Source: Ketobacter alkanivorans
Lineage (GTDB): Bacteria > Pseudomonadota > Gammaproteobacteria > Pseudomonadales > Ketobacteraceae
DNA: 64,000 nucleotides
NCBI RefSeq assembly: GCF_002863865.1
Contig: NZ_CP022684.1
Coordinates: 1,443,501-1,507,500, forward strand
Direction of reading: 5' to 3'
The translations under genes and the position numbers were made by a program. Below the pieces are notes generated by a model. That model saw nothing but the letters and a program-made list of their open reading frames with translations, searched no databases and was not told where the DNA came from. Shown piece by piece: positions 29,235 through 39,645 of the stretch. The first letter of the stretch is position 1. Every line of letters begins with the position of its first letter.

Positions 29235-29555
29235 TTACGCCTTATCCTCAATGACTTCGTTCGTAGACTTAAAGCAACGAACCTTTTTGCCATCTTCCAG
29301 GAATTTGAAACCAACGCGATCCGCTTTCTGGGTTTGCGGGTTAAAAATTGCGACGTTAGAAGCCTGAATCGGTGCTTCTTTCTCGACAATACCACCGGGT
29401 GCACCCTTCTGAGGGTTCGGCTTCTGATGCTTCTTAACGATATTCACACCGCCAATCAACAACTTGCCTTCCAGTACTTTTAACACTTTACCACGCTTGC
29501 CTTTATCGCGACCGGCAATTACCACTACTTCATCGTTTCTTTTGATCTTCAGCAT
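29235..29555 (-). CDS. rplX: 50S ribosomal protein L24
   Basis: 106 aa. A KOW motif at the start ([20 protein letters not shown]) and the [17 protein letters not shown] segment define L24, an assembly initiator of the large subunit close to the exit tunnel. Lies 18 bp after rplN. Confidence 0.98.
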   Translation of the reverse strand: MLKIKRNDEVVVIAGRDKGKRGKVLKVLEGKLLIGGVNIVKKHQKPNPQKGAPGGIVEKEAPIQASNVAIFNPQTQKADRVGFKFLEDGKKVRCFKSTNEVIEDKA

Positions 29556-29573
29556 CTCTAATACCTCTTAGCC

Positions 29574-29942
29574 TTACAGCACTTCGGGGGCCAAGGATAT
29601 GATCTTCATGAACTGATCGCCACGAAGTTCCCGAGTCACTGGCCCAAAGATACGAGTACCGATAGGCTGACGGTTATTGTTCAACAACACTGCAGCGTTC
29701 TCGTCGAAGCGGATCAAAGAACCATCTTGGCGACGAACGCCTTGACAAGTCCGAACAACAACGGCGTTCATCACGTCGCCTTTTTTAACTTTACCGCGAG
29801 GAATCGCTTCTTTCACAGACACCTTGATGACGTCTCCGATTCTCGCGTAACGGCGATGAGAACCACCTAGTACTTTTATACACTGTACCCGGCGAGCACC
29901 GCTGTTATCAGCAACCTGCAATACGGTTTGGGTCTGAATCAT
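29574..29942 (-). CDS. rplN: 50S ribosomal protein L14
   Basis: 122 aa. Starts [20 protein letters not shown] and has [19 protein letters not shown] and the closing REL segment. L14 forms an intersubunit bridge. First gene of the spc operon; the 42-bp gap to rpsQ separates it from the S10 operon. Confidence 0.98.
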   Translation of the reverse strand: MIQTQTVLQVADNSGARRVQCIKVLGGSHRRYARIGDVIKVSVKEAIPRGKVKKGDVMNAVVVRTCQGVRRQDGSLIRFDENAAVLLNNNRQPIGTRIFGPVTRELRGDQFMKIISLAPEVL

Positions 29943-29984
29943 TGCCAGTCTCCAAATTAAATAGTAAAGAGCAGCTAAGTAACC

Positions 29985-30254
29985 TTAGCTCTTTGCCCTT
30001 TCGTCAATGCTCACCAAGCGCCAGCACTTGGTTTTAGACAATGGACGACATTCTTCAATAGTAACGATGTCGCCGGTGTTGCACTCGTTGGTTTCATCAT
30101 GAGCATGAAACTTAGTAGAACGCTTCACGAACTTGCCATAAACAGGGTGCTTTACTTTGCGCTCCACCATCACGGTAACAGACTTGTCACCTTTGTCACT
30201 GACAACCAGGCCAGTATGAGTGCGCTTCTTAGTCGCAGTAGCTTGCTCTGTCAT
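29985..30254 (-). CDS. rpsQ: 30S ribosomal protein S17
   Basis: 89 aa from the ATG at 30254 ([15 protein letters not shown]), two codons inside a frame that opens at a TTG. The RNA-binding OB fold shows [20 protein letters not shown] and [21 protein letters not shown]17 is a primary 16S binder. Starts 2 bp after rpmC; last gene of the S10 operon. Confidence 0.97.
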   Translation of the reverse strand: MTEQATATKKRTHTGLVVSDKGDKSVTVMVERKVKHPVYGKFVKRSTKFHAHDETNECNTGDIVTIEECRPLSKTKCWRLVSIDERAKS

Positions 30255-30256
30255 TC

Positions 30257-30451
30257 TCAATTACCCTGCTTAATCTCAGCCAAAATTGTCTTTGTACGAG
30301 CAATTTCGCGACGAGTTTTTTTCATGACGTGGGACTGGCCCAACTGACCTGTGGCCAGCTTCATGCGGTTTTCAAACTGCTCGCGCAGAAGCCCCAACAA
30401 ATGCTCGTTGAGCTCAGACTCGTTTTTCTGCCTTAAATCATTCGCGCTCAT
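30257..30451 (-). CDS. rpmC: 50S ribosomal protein L29
   Basis: 64 aa from the ATG at 30451, which shares one base with the rplP stop (TGATG); an in-frame GTG one codon upstream is less likely. Helical hairpin with [20 protein letters not shown]29 lies at the tunnel exit and is part of the trigger factor and SRP docking area. Confidence 0.96.
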   Translation of the reverse strand: MSANDLRQKNESELNEHLLGLLREQFENRMKLATGQLGQSHVMKKTRREIARTKTILAEIKQGN

Positions 30452-30864
30452 CACATCACCGTCCGCGTAACAACTGTGGTTTTGATGGGCAGCTTAGCCG
30501 CCGCCAGCGTGAAGGCCTCACGAGCGATGTCTTCGCTTACACCTTCCATCTCGTACAACATTTTTCCTGGGCGAATCTCTGCAACCCAGTATTCAACGTT
30601 ACCTTTACCTTTACCTTGACGTACTTCCAACGGCTTCTCAGTGATTGGCTTGTCGGGAAATACGCGAATCCAGATCTTACCACCACGCTTCACATGACGA
30701 GTCATAGCTCGACGAGCGGCTTCGATCTGACGAGCTGTAAGGCGACCACGACTGACGGCTTTCAAACCGATAGTCCCGAATGAAACCTTGTTGCCGGCTT
30801 GCGCCAGACCTCGGTTGCGGCCCTTATGCTGCTTTCTAAATTTAGTGCGTTTAGGCTGTAACAT
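30451..30864 (-). CDS. rplP: 50S ribosomal protein L16
   Basis: 137 aa. Starts [20 protein letters not shown]; carries [20 protein letters not shown] and the [15 protein letters not shown] loop (here [13 protein letters not shown]). L16 positions the A-site tRNA at the peptidyl transferase centre; the Arg hydroxylated by RoxA in E. coli is in the conserved region. Lies 11 bp after rpsC and overlaps rpmC by one base. Confidence 0.98.
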   Translation of the reverse strand: MLQPKRTKFRKQHKGRNRGLAQAGNKVSFGTIGLKAVSRGRLTARQIEAARRAMTRHVKRGGKIWIRVFPDKPITEKPLEVRQGKGKGNVEYWVAEIRPGKMLYEMEGVSEDIAREAFTLAAAKLPIKTTVVTRTVM

Positions 30865-30875
30865 GTCTCTGACCC

Positions 30876-31565
30876 TTAGCTAGCACGTGTTCGTTTTGGT
30901 GCGCTGGCTTTCTGCTCTTCAGGCTGCTCCAGATCACCATCCAGTATCTCGCCTTTGAAGATCCATACCTTGACGCCGATAGTACCGTAAGTAGTCTCAG
31001 CTCGCGCAGTTGAATAATCGATATCCGCACGCAACGTATGCAGAGGAACACGACCTTCGCGATACCACTCTGTACGAGCGATCTCAGCACCACCCAAGCG
31101 GCCAGAAACCTGCACCTTGATACCTTTGGCTCCGAGGCGAATAGCGTTTTGTACAGCACGCTTCATCGCTCGACGGAACATCACCCGGCGCTCCAGCTGA
31201 GAAGCGATACTTTCCGCAACCAAGCGAGCGTCAAGCTCAGGCTTTCGAACTTCTTCGATGTTCACGTGGACAGGCACGCCCATCATCTGAGAAAGCTCGC
31301 GACGCAACTTTTCTACGTCTTCGCCTTTCTTGCCGATCACGATACCAGGACGCGCAGTCTTGATTGTGATTCGCGCATTCTCTGCGGGTCGCTCAATTTC
31401 AATTCGACTTACAGAAGCAGACTTCAGCTTATCGAACAAATATTCGCGTACTTTAAGATCTGTTAGCAAATAACCTGAGTACTGTTTAGGCGATGCATAC
31501 CAAGTAGAGGTGTGCTTTTTAACGATGCCCAAACGTATCCCGGTCGGATGTACTTTCTGACCCAT
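30876..31565 (-). CDS. rpsC: 30S ribosomal protein S3
   Basis: 229 aa. Starts [22 protein letters not shown] domain with the [14 protein letters not shown] loop around residues 80-93, then the S3 C-terminal domain. S3 lines the mRNA entry tunnel and has helicase activity. Lies 12 bp after rplV. Confidence 0.98.
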   Translation of the reverse strand: MGQKVHPTGIRLGIVKKHTSTWYASPKQYSGYLLTDLKVREYLFDKLKSASVSRIEIERPAENARITIKTARPGIVIGKKGEDVEKLRRELSQMMGVPVHVNIEEVRKPELDARLVAESIASQLERRVMFRRAMKRAVQNAIRLGAKGIKVQVSGRLGGAEIARTEWYREGRVPLHTLRADIDYSTARAETTYGTIGVKVWIFKGEILDGDLEQPEEQKASAPKRTRAS

Positions 31566-31577
31566 CTGGCCTGTCTC

Positions 31578-31910
31578 CTAGTTGTCAGATACCTTGACCG
31601 TGATATGGCAAGTTCGCTTCATGATGCGATCTGCACGGCCTTTGGCACGTGGCTTGATGCGCTTCATGGTCATACCTTCGTCAACATAAATTTCAGAAAC
31701 CTTCAATTCGTCAACGTCAGCACCGTCATTGTGCTCAGCGTTCGCTATTGCCGATTCCAAAACCTTCTTCACAAGGTGCGCTGCTTTCTTCGGACTGAAG
31801 GTCAGGGTATTCAAGGCCTGATCGACACTTTGTCCGCGAACCTGATCGGCGACCAACCGTGCTTTTTGGGCAGACACCATAGCGCCGCGCAATTTAGCTG
31901 CTGTTTCCAT
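31578..31910 (-). CDS. rplV: 50S ribosomal protein L22
   Basis: 110 aa from the ATG at 31910, with AAGAGGT 7 bases upstream; the frame also has a GTG one codon earlier. The beta-hairpin tip [20 protein letters not shown] lines the exit tunnel and has no insertion or deletion of the kind that gives macrolide resistance. Lies 11 bp after rpsS. Confidence 0.97.
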   Translation of the reverse strand: METAAKLRGAMVSAQKARLVADQVRGQSVDQALNTLTFSPKKAAHLVKKVLESAIANAEHNDGADVDELKVSEIYVDEGMTMKRIKPRAKGRADRIMKRTCHITVKVSDN

Positions 31911-31921
31911 CACCGCACCTC

Positions 31922-32197
31922 TTAGCGTTTAGCTTTCTTGTCTGCAGCGTGACCACGATAAGTTCGGGTAGCTGCAAACTCGCCTAACTTGTGACCCACC
32001 ATATGCTCCGAAACCATTACTGGAACATGTTGGCGACCATTGTGAACCGCTATTGTCAAGCCCACCATATCTGGAAGAATAATGGAGCGTCGCGACCAGG
32101 TCTTGATTGGTTTACGACTGTTAGTCTCGACAGCTTCTTCCACTTTTCTCAAAAGATGTTCGTCGATGAACGGACCTTTCTTTAATGAACGTGGCAC
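31922..32197 (-). CDS. rpsS: 30S ribosomal protein S19
   Basis: 91 aa. [20 protein letters not shown] and the central [20 protein letters not shown] are standard S19. Sits in the 30S head beside S13. Lies 22 bp after rplB. Confidence 0.98.
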   Translation of the reverse strand: MPRSLKKGPFIDEHLLRKVEEAVETNSRKPIKTWSRRSIILPDMVGLTIAVHNGRQHVPVMVSEHMVGHKLGEFAATRTYRGHAADKKAKR

Positions 32198-32219
32198 AAT
32201 TAATACCTCTTAATCCGTA

Positions 32220-33050
32220 TTACGATTTCGCACCGCGACGTCGAACAATCAACTTGTTCGTGCGCTTATTCTTGCGTGTCTTGTGACCCTTAGTAGAGAC
32301 ACCCCAGGGAGTTACCGGATGACGACCACCTGAAGTCCTACCTTCACCACCACCGTGCGGGTGATCAACAGGGTTCATAGCCACACCACGTACAGTAGGT
32401 CTTACACCACGCCATCTTTTTGCACCAGCCTTACCAAGAGAGGCCAAGCTGTGCTCAGAATTTCCTACTTCGCCGATAGTTGCTCTGCAATCCGCAAGAA
32501 CCTTGCGCATCTCTCCTGAACGAAGGCGCAAAGTCACATACGCACCGTCACGAGCCAGCAGCTGCGCTGATCCACCTGCACTTCGTACCATTTGCGCGCC
32601 CTTACCAGGCTTTAGCTCGATACAATGAACAACACTACCAACGGGGATGTTGCGCAATGGCAGACAATTACCAACTTTTATTGGCGCATCCTGACCAGAG
32701 AACACAGCAGTTCCAGCAGCAACACCTTTGGCAGCAATAATATATCTACGCTCACCATCAGCATACTTCACCAGCGCCAAGTTTGCGGAACGGTTTGGAT
32801 CATACTCCAATCGCTCAACAACACCAGGGACACCGTCTTTATTTCTTTTAAAATCAACAATACGGTAATGCTGCTTGTGACCACCACCCTTGTGACGAGT
32901 AGTAATTCGACCAGTATTGTTACGACCGCCTTTTTTGGAGTTCTTATCCAGTAGCGGGCCGTGAGGAGCACCCTTGTGCAAATCCGGATTAACTACTTTT
33001 ACAACAAAGCGGCGACCGGGAGATGTAGGTTTAGCTTTAACCAATGCCAT
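32220..33050 (-). CDS. rplB: 50S ribosomal protein L2
   Basis: 276 aa. Includes [19 protein letters not shown] and the universally conserved C-terminal [17 protein letters not shown], whose histidine is essential for peptidyl transferase assembly. L2 binds domain IV of 23S rRNA. Lies 16 bp after rplW. Confidence 0.98.
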   Translation of the reverse strand: MALVKAKPTSPGRRFVVKVVNPDLHKGAPHGPLLDKNSKKGGRNNTGRITTRHKGGGHKQHYRIVDFKRNKDGVPGVVERLEYDPNRSANLALVKYADGERRYIIAAKGVAAGTAVFSGQDAPIKVGNCLPLRNIPVGSVVHCIELKPGKGAQMVRSAGGSAQLLARDGAYVTLRLRSGEMRKVLADCRATIGEVGNSEHSLASLGKAGAKRWRGVRPTVRGVAMNPVDHPHGGGEGRTSGGRHPVTPWGVSTKGHKTRKNKRTNKLIVRRRGAKS

Positions 33051-33066
33051 TAGCTTTACTCCTCAC

Positions 33067-33363
33067 TCACTCTGCGCCAAGGAAATCAATATCAAAGCCG
33101 TCTTGCAGGGAGACATAGGCTTTTTTCCAATCAGCACGTTTACCCATGCCACGACCGAAGCGCTTGGTTTTACCTTTCATGACCAGAGTCCGAACAGATT
33201 TAACCTTCACTTCCCACAACTGTTCCACAGCAGCTTTGATTTCTGCTTTGGTAGCGTCCTTGGCGACCTTGAACACGATCTGGTTGTGCTTATCAGAAAC
33301 AACCGTCGCCTTCTCAGATATATGAGGCGCGCTCAACACTTTAAAAATTCGTTCTTGGTTCAT
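33067..33363 (-). CDS. rplW: 50S ribosomal protein L23
   Basis: 98 aa. [20 protein letters not shown] and the C-terminal [20 protein letters not shown] are typical. L23 at the tunnel exit docks trigger factor and SRP through the conserved Glu near residue 17. Its ATG overlaps the rplD stop by 4 bp. Confidence 0.98.
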   Translation of the reverse strand: MNQERIFKVLSAPHISEKATVVSDKHNQIVFKVAKDATKAEIKAAVEQLWEVKVKSVRTLVMKGKTKRFGRGMGKRADWKKAYVSLQDGFDIDFLGAE

Positions 33364-33962
33364 GCCAACAGCTCCTCAAGTTTCTTAAGCGCATCAACAG
33401 TCACCACAACCTTTTCGTGAGCAATCAAGCTAACGGGATCAACCGCCTGCGCGTCGCACACATTGACTTTTGGCAAGTTACGAGCAGCCAGATAAACGTT
33501 CTCGCTTACCTCGCCAGCAATAACCAACGCACCTTCAGCACTTAACTCTTTCAACCGCGCAGCCATAAGCTTAGTTTTTGGTGCGTCCAGCTCGAACGCA
33601 TCAACCACTACCAATCGATCCTGACGAACCAGCTCAGAAAGTATGCAGCGCATAGCACCACGATACATTTTTCGATTCACTTTCTGACTGTAGTCTCTTG
33701 GTGAAGCAGCAAATGTAACACCACCACTACGCCATATCGGGCTTCGGATAGTACCAGCACGCGCACGGCCAGTACCCTTTTGGCGCCAAGGCTTCTTGCC
33801 GCCACCACTCACTTCGGAACGACTTTTCTGTGCTTTAGAGCCTTGACGACCACCAGCCATGAACGCAGTCACAACCTGATGAACGAGGGGCTCATTAAAC
33901 TCTTTGGCAAACGCCACTTCTGACACAGTCACAGTTCCGCCAGAGGCAATATTCAGATTCAT
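33360..33962 (-). CDS. rplD: 50S ribosomal protein L4
   Basis: 200 aa. The extended loop [25 protein letters not shown] segment around residues 40-65 reaches the exit tunnel and has no resistance-type change visible. In E. coli L4 also represses the S10 operon at its leader. Lies 18 bp after rplC. Confidence 0.98.
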   Translation of the reverse strand: MNLNIASGGTVTVSEVAFAKEFNEPLVHQVVTAFMAGGRQGSKAQKSRSEVSGGGKKPWRQKGTGRARAGTIRSPIWRSGGVTFAASPRDYSQKVNRKMYRGAMRCILSELVRQDRLVVVDAFELDAPKTKLMAARLKELSAEGALVIAGEVSENVYLAARNLPKVNVCDAQAVDPVSLIAHEKVVVTVDALKKLEELLA

Positions 33963-33980
33963 CCGCTAATCCTCTTTGGC

Positions 33981-34619
33981 TTAACCTTTAACCGCCGGGC
34001 TAACGATAACATCGTTGCCAGCAGCTCCTGGGACCGCGCCTTTCACTAAAAGAAGATTTCTTTCAGCATCTACGCGCACAATCTCCAGAGATTGGACGGT
34101 TGTTTTACGGCTACCCATGTGCCCTGCCATCTTTTTACCTTTAAAAACACGACCGGGAGTCTGGTTCTGACCGATAGATCCAGGAACGCGGTGCGACAAT
34201 GAATTACCATGCGTCGCGTCCTGACCCTTAAAATTCCAACGCTTGATGGTTCCAGCGAATCCTTTACCCTTGGAAGTGCCAGTAACATCAACCATAGCGC
34301 CGGCTTCAAACAAGCCAACTTCGATTGCGTCACCCACTTTGTAGCCTGCCAGCTCTTCCTCCGACAGACGGAACTCCCACAAACCACGACCAGCCTCCGC
34401 CTCTGCTTTCGCAAAGTGACCAGCTGCTGATTTGGAAACTCGTGAAGCCTTGCGAGCACCAGTGGTAATCTGCACTGCAGAATAACCATCGGTATCAACG
34501 GCCTTAACCTGGGTAACCCGGTTAGGCTCAACTTCAATCACGGTAACTGGAATGGACACGCCGTCTTCAGTGAAGATACGGGTCATGCCACATTTTCGTC
34601 CGACTAGACCGATTGCCAT
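33981..34619 (-). CDS. rplC: 50S ribosomal protein L3
   Basis: 212 aa. [20 protein letters not shown] and the loop [20 protein letters not shown] that reaches the peptidyl transferase centre; the Gln in NQTPGRV is the one methylated by PrmB in E. coli. Lies 38 bp after rpsJ. Confidence 0.98.
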   Translation of the reverse strand: MAIGLVGRKCGMTRIFTEDGVSIPVTVIEVEPNRVTQVKAVDTDGYSAVQITTGARKASRVSKSAAGHFAKAEAEAGRGLWEFRLSEEELAGYKVGDAIEVGLFEAGAMVDVTGTSKGKGFAGTIKRWNFKGQDATHGNSLSHRVPGSIGQNQTPGRVFKGKKMAGHMGSRKTTVQSLEIVRVDAERNLLLVKGAVPGAAGNDVIVSPAVKG

Positions 34620-34657
34620 ATCATTAACCTCTTATGCCATGCTGCTTATGAGCACGA

Positions 34658-34969
34658 TCAACCCAGTGAGATTTGAACATCAACGCCTGCAGCCAAATCC
34701 AGCTTCATCAGGGCATCAACGGTTTTATCAGTGGGCTCTACAATATCGACCATTCGCTTGTGAGTACGAATCTCGTACTGATCACGCGCATCTTTATTTA
34801 CGTGCGGTGAAACCAACACGGTAAAATGCTCTTTGCGAGTAGGCAGAGGGATGGGGCCGCGCACTTGCGCCCCTGTACGTTTCGCCGTCTCCACGATCTC
34901 AAGCGCCGACTGATCAATCAATTTATGATCAAACGCTTTTAAGCGAATACGAATCTTCTGGTTTTGCAT
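34658..34969 (-). CDS. rpsJ: 30S ribosomal protein S10 / NusE
   Basis: 103 aa. [19 protein letters not shown] and the loop [16 protein letters not shown]10 is a 30S head protein and, as NusE with NusB, an antitermination factor that also binds NusG. First gene of the S10 operon, 186 bp after tuf. Confidence 0.98.
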   Translation of the reverse strand: MQNQKIRIRLKAFDHKLIDQSALEIVETAKRTGAQVRGPIPLPTRKEHFTVLVSPHVNKDARDQYEIRTHKRMVDIVEPTDKTVDALMKLDLAAGVDVQISLG

Positions 34970-35065
34970 CGCCTGGGAACTCCAGAAATCTCAACAAATA
35001 AACAGCAAAAAATCCCTGCCTCCTTTACCTATATAGGTTAAGGAAACGGATCTTTTTGGCTTCGT

Positions 35066-35119
35066 GCCTAGAACAATGCCTAGGCTGTGAATCTCGCGCC
35101 CCACACTAGCGGGGCGCGA
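35066..35119 (-). promoter_or_regulatory. Two hairpins in tuf-rpsJ gap
   Basis: The 186-bp gap holds CGCGCCCC (35095-35102) with GGGGCGCG (35111-35118), an 8-bp stem extendable by one T-A pair, and downstream GCCTAG (35066-35071) with CTAGGC (35080-35085). Neither has a clear U tract. They may partly terminate the str operon at tuf or form part of the S10 leader where L4 acts in E. coli. Confidence 0.5.
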
Positions 35120-35155
35120 TAATATAACCCAGCTTAACGCCGAATTACAACATCT

Positions 35156-36346
35156 TTATTCAACAATTTTGGCAACAACGCCAGCGCCAACAGTACGACC
35201 GCCTTCACGGATCGCAAAGCGCAGGCCTTCTTCCATCGCGATAGGCGCAATCAATGTTACGTCCATCTTGATGTTGTCGCCAGGCATAACCATCTCCACA
35301 CCCTCTGGCAGCTCACACGCGCCAGTGATGTCGGTTGTACGGAAGTAGAACTGGGGACGATAGCCTTTGAAGAACGGCGTGTGACGGCCACCTTCGTCTT
35401 TGCTCAGCACGTACACTTCTGCTTCGAAGCGAGTGTGCGGCTTGATCGCGCCGGGCTTACACAACACCTGGCCACGCTCAACTTCGTCACGCTTGGTTCC
35501 ACGCAGCAGAACACCAACATTCTCACCAGCACGACCTTCGTCCAGCAGCTTGCGGAACATCTCTACACCAGTACAGGTGGTCTTGGTGGTATCTTTAACA
35601 CCAACGATTTCGATCTCTTCACCTACTTTGATGATGCCGCGCTCAACACGACCAGTCACCACGGTACCACGACCGGAGATGGAGAATACGTCTTCGATAG
35701 GCATCAGGAAGGGCTGATCAATAGCACGCACTGGCTCTGGGATGTATTCATCCAGAGTTTCAACCAGTTTCTGCACAGACGGCATGCCGATGTCGGAAGT
35801 ATCACCTTCCAGCGCTTTCAAAGCAGAACCTTTGATGATGGGCGTGTCGTCACCTGGGAAGTCGTATTGATCCAGAAGTTCGCGAACTTCCATCTCAACC
35901 AGCTCCAGAAGCTCTTCATCGTCAACCATGTCGGCTTTGTTCAGGAACACAACAATATAAGGTACGCCTACCTGACGAGACAACAGGATATGCTCACGAG
36001 TCTGAGGCATCGGGCCGTCAGCAGCGGAACATACCAGGATTGCGCCGTCCATCTGCGCAGCACCGGTGATCATGTTCTTAACATAGTCAGCGTGCCCAGG
36101 GCAGTCTACGTGTGCGTAGTGGCGAGTCGGGGACTCATACTCTACGTGTGAAGTAGAGATGGTGATACCACGCGCTTTTTCTTCTGGCGCTTTATCGATA
36201 CCGTCAAATGCAACCGCAGCACCACCCCAGATTTCGGAACACACACGGGTCAAGGCAGCCGTCAAAGTGGTTTTACCATGATCTACGTGACCAATGGTGC
36301 CTACGTTTACGTGCGGTTTGCTTCGTTCAAATTTTTCCTTTGACAC
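35156..36346 (-). CDS. tuf: Elongation factor Tu (str-operon copy)
   Basis: 396 aa GTPase that delivers aminoacyl-tRNA to the ribosome. [14 protein letters not shown] (residues 19-32), DCPGHADY and [10 protein letters not shown] are the nucleotide-binding motifs; domains 2 and 3 are complete. Protein is identical to the copy at 51767-52957. Lies 34 bp after fusA. The start [17 protein letters not shown] is preceded by AGGTAAATTAAAG, a weak GAGGTAA-type site. Confidence 0.98.
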   Translation of the reverse strand: MSKEKFERSKPHVNVGTIGHVDHGKTTLTAALTRVCSEIWGGAAVAFDGIDKAPEEKARGITISTSHVEYESPTRHYAHVDCPGHADYVKNMITGAAQMDGAILVCSAADGPMPQTREHILLSRQVGVPYIVVFLNKADMVDDEELLELVEMEVRELLDQYDFPGDDTPIIKGSALKALEGDTSDIGMPSVQKLVETLDEYIPEPVRAIDQPFLMPIEDVFSISGRGTVVTGRVERGIIKVGEEIEIVGVKDTTKTTCTGVEMFRKLLDEGRAGENVGVLLRGTKRDEVERGQVLCKPGAIKPHTRFEAEVYVLSKDEGGRHTPFFKGYRPQFYFRTTDITGACELPEGVEMVMPGDNIKMDVTLIAPIAMEEGLRFAIREGGRTVGAGVVAKIVE

Positions 36347-36380
36347 TTTAATTTACCTCAATAAATGATCTTAAAACCAA

Positions 36381-38474
36381 TTAACCTTTTTTGATGATGG
36401 CTTCTGCTATGTTGTTAGGCGCTTCTGCATACTTAACGAATTCCATGGTAAAGGTCGCACGACCTTGAGACATACCACGCAAATCAGTTGCATAACCAAA
36501 CATCTCGGACAGAGGCACTTCAGCATTAACCAGTCGAACGCCATTTGCTTCATCCATGCCTTGCAGGATACCGCGACGACGGTTCAAGTCACCCATTACA
36601 TCACCCATGTAATCTTCTGGGGTGACAACTTCCACCTTCATGATCGGCTCAAGAAGAACGGGGCTTGCTTCCATACAACCTTTCTTGACAGCCATAGCGC
36701 CAGCCATGCGGAAAGCATTTTCGTTCGAGTCAACTTCATGATAAGAACCATCGTATAGATTGACCTTTACGCCCAACATCGGATAGCCAGCAATTACACC
36801 TGACTCCAACTGTTGACGACAGCCTTTCTCGATAGCAGCAAAGTATTCTTTGGGTACGCTACCGCCATGAATGGTTTCCTCGAAAATGAAGTCCTCTTCC
36901 ATATCTGGAATAGGCTCAATCTTCACTTTTACGTGACCATACTGACCACGACCACCAGACTGCTTGACATACTTACCTTCGATGTCCACCGCTTTACGGA
37001 TGGTTTCACGATAGGCCACCTGAGGCTTACCGATATTCGCTTCCACCTTGAATTCGCGACGCATACGGTCAACGATAATATCAAGGTGCAGCTCACCCAT
37101 GCCGGAAATAATAGTCTGACCGCTTTCTTCGTCAGTTTTAACCCGGAAAGAAGGATCTTCCTGTGCCAAACGACCAAGCGCCAACCCCATTTTTTCCTGA
37201 TCAGCTTTAGACTTCGGCTCTACAGCAACAGAGATTACCGGATCCGGGAACTCCATTCGCTCAAGCACGATCACGCTCTTGAGGTCACACAGAGTATCAC
37301 CAGTAGTAATATCTTTAAGACCAACAGCAGCAGCTATGTCGCCTGCGCGCACTTCTTTGAGCTCTTCACGAGAGTTGGCATGCATCTGCAAGATACGACC
37401 AACACGCTCTTTTCGCTCTTTAACAGAGTTCATCACTGAGTCACCGGAGTTCAAAACACCGGAATAAACGCGGAAGAACGTCAAGTTACCAACAAACGGA
37501 TCAGTGGCAATTTTAAATGCCAGCGCCGAGAAAGGAGCCTCATCCGAAGACGGACGGTCTTCCTCTTCACCCTTATCAGTAATACCTTTGATGTTAGGCA
37601 CTTCGTTAGGAGCAGGCAGGAACTCAATCACCGCATCCAGCATGGCCTGCACGCCTTTGTTTTTAAAGGCTGAACCACACAGAGCAAGAACGATTTCGTT
37701 GTTCAACACCTGGGTACGCAAGCCAAGCTTGATATCTTCCAAGCTCAGGTCACCTTCTTCCAGGTATTTTTCCATCAGCTCTTCGGAAGCTTCAGCGGCA
37801 GACTCAACCATTTGCTCACGCAGATCATTACACGTATCGACCAGATCAGCTGGTATATCAGCCAGATCATACGTCATGCCTTGATCGCTTTCGTTCCAGT
37901 AGATTGCCTTCATGCGAAGCAGGTCGACAATACCTTTGAATTCGTCTTCCGCGCCGATATTCATATGAATCGGCACTGGACGCGCATTCAAGCGAGTCTT
38001 GATTTGCTTAACAACTTTAAGGAAGTCAGCACCGGCGCGATCCATTTTATTAACAAACACTATGCGGGGAACACCATAGCGATCAGCCTGACGCCATACC
38101 GTTTCAGACTGCGGCTGCACACCTGATGAACCACAGAATACAACAACTGCGCCGTCCAGAACGCGCAGAGATCGCTCTACTTCAATAGTGAAGTCAACGT
38201 GCCCAGGGGTATCAATGATATTGATGCGGTATTTATCGAACTGACGATCCATACCTTCCCAAAAACAGGTGGTCGCTGCAGACGTGATGGTTATACCACG
38301 CTCCTGCTCTTGCTCCATCCAGTCCATGGTCGCCGCGCCGTCATGTACCTCACCAATTTTGTGAGAAACACCTGTGTAGAACAGTACGCGCTCAGTAGTG
38401 GTGGTTTTACCAGCATCTACGTGAGCACAGATACCGATATTACGGTATCGAGAGATAGGGGTTTGACGTGCCAC
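36381..38474 (-). CDS. fusA: Elongation factor G
   Basis: 697 aa translocase GTPase. The P-loop [15 protein letters not shown] is at residues 17-31, followed by [20 protein letters not shown] and [10 protein letters not shown]. Domains II-V follow to the standard C-terminus ([21 protein letters not shown]). EF-G drives translocation and, with RRF, ribosome recycling. In the str operon between rpsG (44 bp) and tuf. This is the canonical copy; a second EF-G elsewhere cannot be judged. Confidence 0.98.
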   Translation of the reverse strand: MARQTPISRYRNIGICAHVDAGKTTTTERVLFYTGVSHKIGEVHDGAATMDWMEQEQERGITITSAATTCFWEGMDRQFDKYRINIIDTPGHVDFTIEVERSLRVLDGAVVVFCGSSGVQPQSETVWRQADRYGVPRIVFVNKMDRAGADFLKVVKQIKTRLNARPVPIHMNIGAEDEFKGIVDLLRMKAIYWNESDQGMTYDLADIPADLVDTCNDLREQMVESAAEASEELMEKYLEEGDLSLEDIKLGLRTQVLNNEIVLALCGSAFKNKGVQAMLDAVIEFLPAPNEVPNIKGITDKGEEEDRPSSDEAPFSALAFKIATDPFVGNLTFFRVYSGVLNSGDSVMNSVKERKERVGRILQMHANSREELKEVRAGDIAAAVGLKDITTGDTLCDLKSVIVLERMEFPDPVISVAVEPKSKADQEKMGLALGRLAQEDPSFRVKTDEESGQTIISGMGELHLDIIVDRMRREFKVEANIGKPQVAYRETIRKAVDIEGKYVKQSGGRGQYGHVKVKIEPIPDMEEDFIFEETIHGGSVPKEYFAAIEKGCRQQLESGVIAGYPMLGVKVNLYDGSYHEVDSNENAFRMAGAMAVKKGCMEASPVLLEPIMKVEVVTPEDYMGDVMGDLNRRRGILQGMDEANGVRLVNAEVPLSEMFGYATDLRGMSQGRATFTMEFVKYAEAPNNIAEAIIKKG

Positions 38475-38518
38475 TGTCTTATCCTCAGATTATCCAGTTT
38501 ATAAAAGGGTTACGTATC

Positions 38519-38989
38519 TTAGAAACGATAGTGAGAGAACGCTTTGTTGGCTTCCGCCATACGGTGAACGTCTTCACGCTTCTTAACAGCTGAACCCTTA
38601 CCTTCAATTGCGTCGAGGATTTCGCCAGCGAGACGCAGCGGCATGGACTTTTCACCACGCTTACGAGCTGCATCTACCATCCAGCGCATAGCCAGCGCAG
38701 TACGACGATTCGGGCGCACTTCAACAGGCACCTGGTAAGTAGCACCGCCTACTCGGCGGGATTTAACCTCAACCATGGGACGCAAAGCGTCTAACGCTTT
38801 TTCGAACGCCTCAACGGGATCTTGATTGGTCTTTTCGGCAACCTTGGCCAGAGCACCATACACGATGCGCTCTGCTACAGATTTCTTACCGCTTTCCATC
38901 ACATGGTTAATGAACTTAGCCAGGATCTGGCTTTGGAACTTAGGATCAGGAAGAATTTCGCGTTTTGCGACGACTCGTCTTCTTGGCAT
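38519..38989 (-). CDS. rpsG: 30S ribosomal protein S7
   Basis: 156 aa. [20 protein letters not shown] and [20 protein letters not shown] are standard S7. It starts assembly of the 30S head and in E. coli represses the str operon by binding the rpsL-rpsG spacer. Here that spacer is 104 bp with two hairpins. Confidence 0.98.
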   Translation of the reverse strand: MPRRRVVAKREILPDPKFQSQILAKFINHVMESGKKSVAERIVYGALAKVAEKTNQDPVEAFEKALDALRPMVEVKSRRVGGATYQVPVEVRPNRRTALAMRWMVDAARKRGEKSMPLRLAGEILDAIEGKGSAVKKREDVHRMAEANKAFSHYRF

Positions 38990-39039
38990 GATTTCTTTTC
39001 CTATTTCAGGTTATTCCAAGACATTGGCTTGGCCTTACT

Positions 39040-39090
39040 CCCGCCACTAGGTTAGGCGGGTTAAGTGACAGCCGAATGAACACTCGGCTG
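39040..39090 (-). promoter_or_regulatory. Candidate S7 operator, rpsL-rpsG spacer
   Basis: Two tandem stems: CAGCCGA (39069-39075) with TCGGCTG (39084-39090), just after the rpsL stop on the minus strand, and CCCGCC (39040-39045) with GGCGGG (39055-39060). In E. coli the roughly 100-nt spacer at this spot binds S7 and couples rpsG to rpsL. Position, length and two-stem design fit; sequence similarity was not tested. Confidence 0.5.
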
Positions 39091-39093
39091 CTA

Positions 39094-39468
39094 TTAAGCT
39101 TTAGGTCGCTTGGCTCCGTATTTGGAACGACCCTGTTTACGATCCGAAACACCAGCTGTATCCAGGGTACCGCGAACAGTGTGGTAACGCACACCAGGCA
39201 GGTCTTTTACACGACCGCCGCGAATTAGGATTACGCTGTGTTCTTGCAGGTTGTGACCTTCACCACCGATATACGAAGTTACTTCGTAACCGTTGGTCAA
39301 ACGCACACGAGCCACCTTACGCAAAGCCGAGTTAGGCTTCTTAGGGGTGGTTGTGTAAACGCGAGTACATACACCACGACGTTGAGGGCAGGCTTGCAAC
39401 GCGGGAACGTCGCTTTTTGCTACCTTACGCTGACGTGGCTTACGCACCAATTGGTTAATGGTTGCCAT
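39094..39468 (-). CDS. rpsL: 30S ribosomal protein S12
   Basis: 124 aa. Contains [20 protein letters not shown] (Lys43 region) and [17 protein letters not shown] (Lys88, Asp89). Both streptomycin-resistance lysines are wild type, and Asp89 is the RimO methylthiolation site in E. coli. S12 checks codon-anticodon pairing. First gene of the str operon, 177 bp after rpoC. Confidence 0.98.
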   Translation of the reverse strand: MATINQLVRKPRQRKVAKSDVPALQACPQRRGVCTRVYTTTPKKPNSALRKVARVRLTNGYEVTSYIGGEGHNLQEHSVILIRGGRVKDLPGVRYHTVRGTLDTAGVSDRKQGRSKYGAKRPKA

Positions 39469-39597
39469 GTAGCTGTTTCTCCAATGATTTTTCGAGGTTT
39501 CTCATAGAGCCACCTCATTCTTTTAAAGCAAAAAATCCCGTCAACCCTTTTTCAGGGATGCGAGATTCTAAGAGCGCTTTGCCTACAAGTCAAGTAA

Positions 39598-39632
39598 CTG
39601 GTACTGCAAGGGACTTTTCCTTACAGTACCAG
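39598..39632 (-). promoter_or_regulatory. Long hairpin after rpoC
   Basis: CTGGTACTG (39598-39606) pairs with CAGTACCAG (39624-39632); after one mismatch AAGG (39608-39611) pairs with CCTT (39619-39622). That is 13 pairs with a 7-base loop, 13 bp beyond the rpoC stop. No U tract follows on the minus strand, so it may be a processing site or Rho-assisted end of the rpoBC mRNA before the str operon. Confidence 0.6.
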
Positions 39633-39645
39633 CACCCTGATTTGA

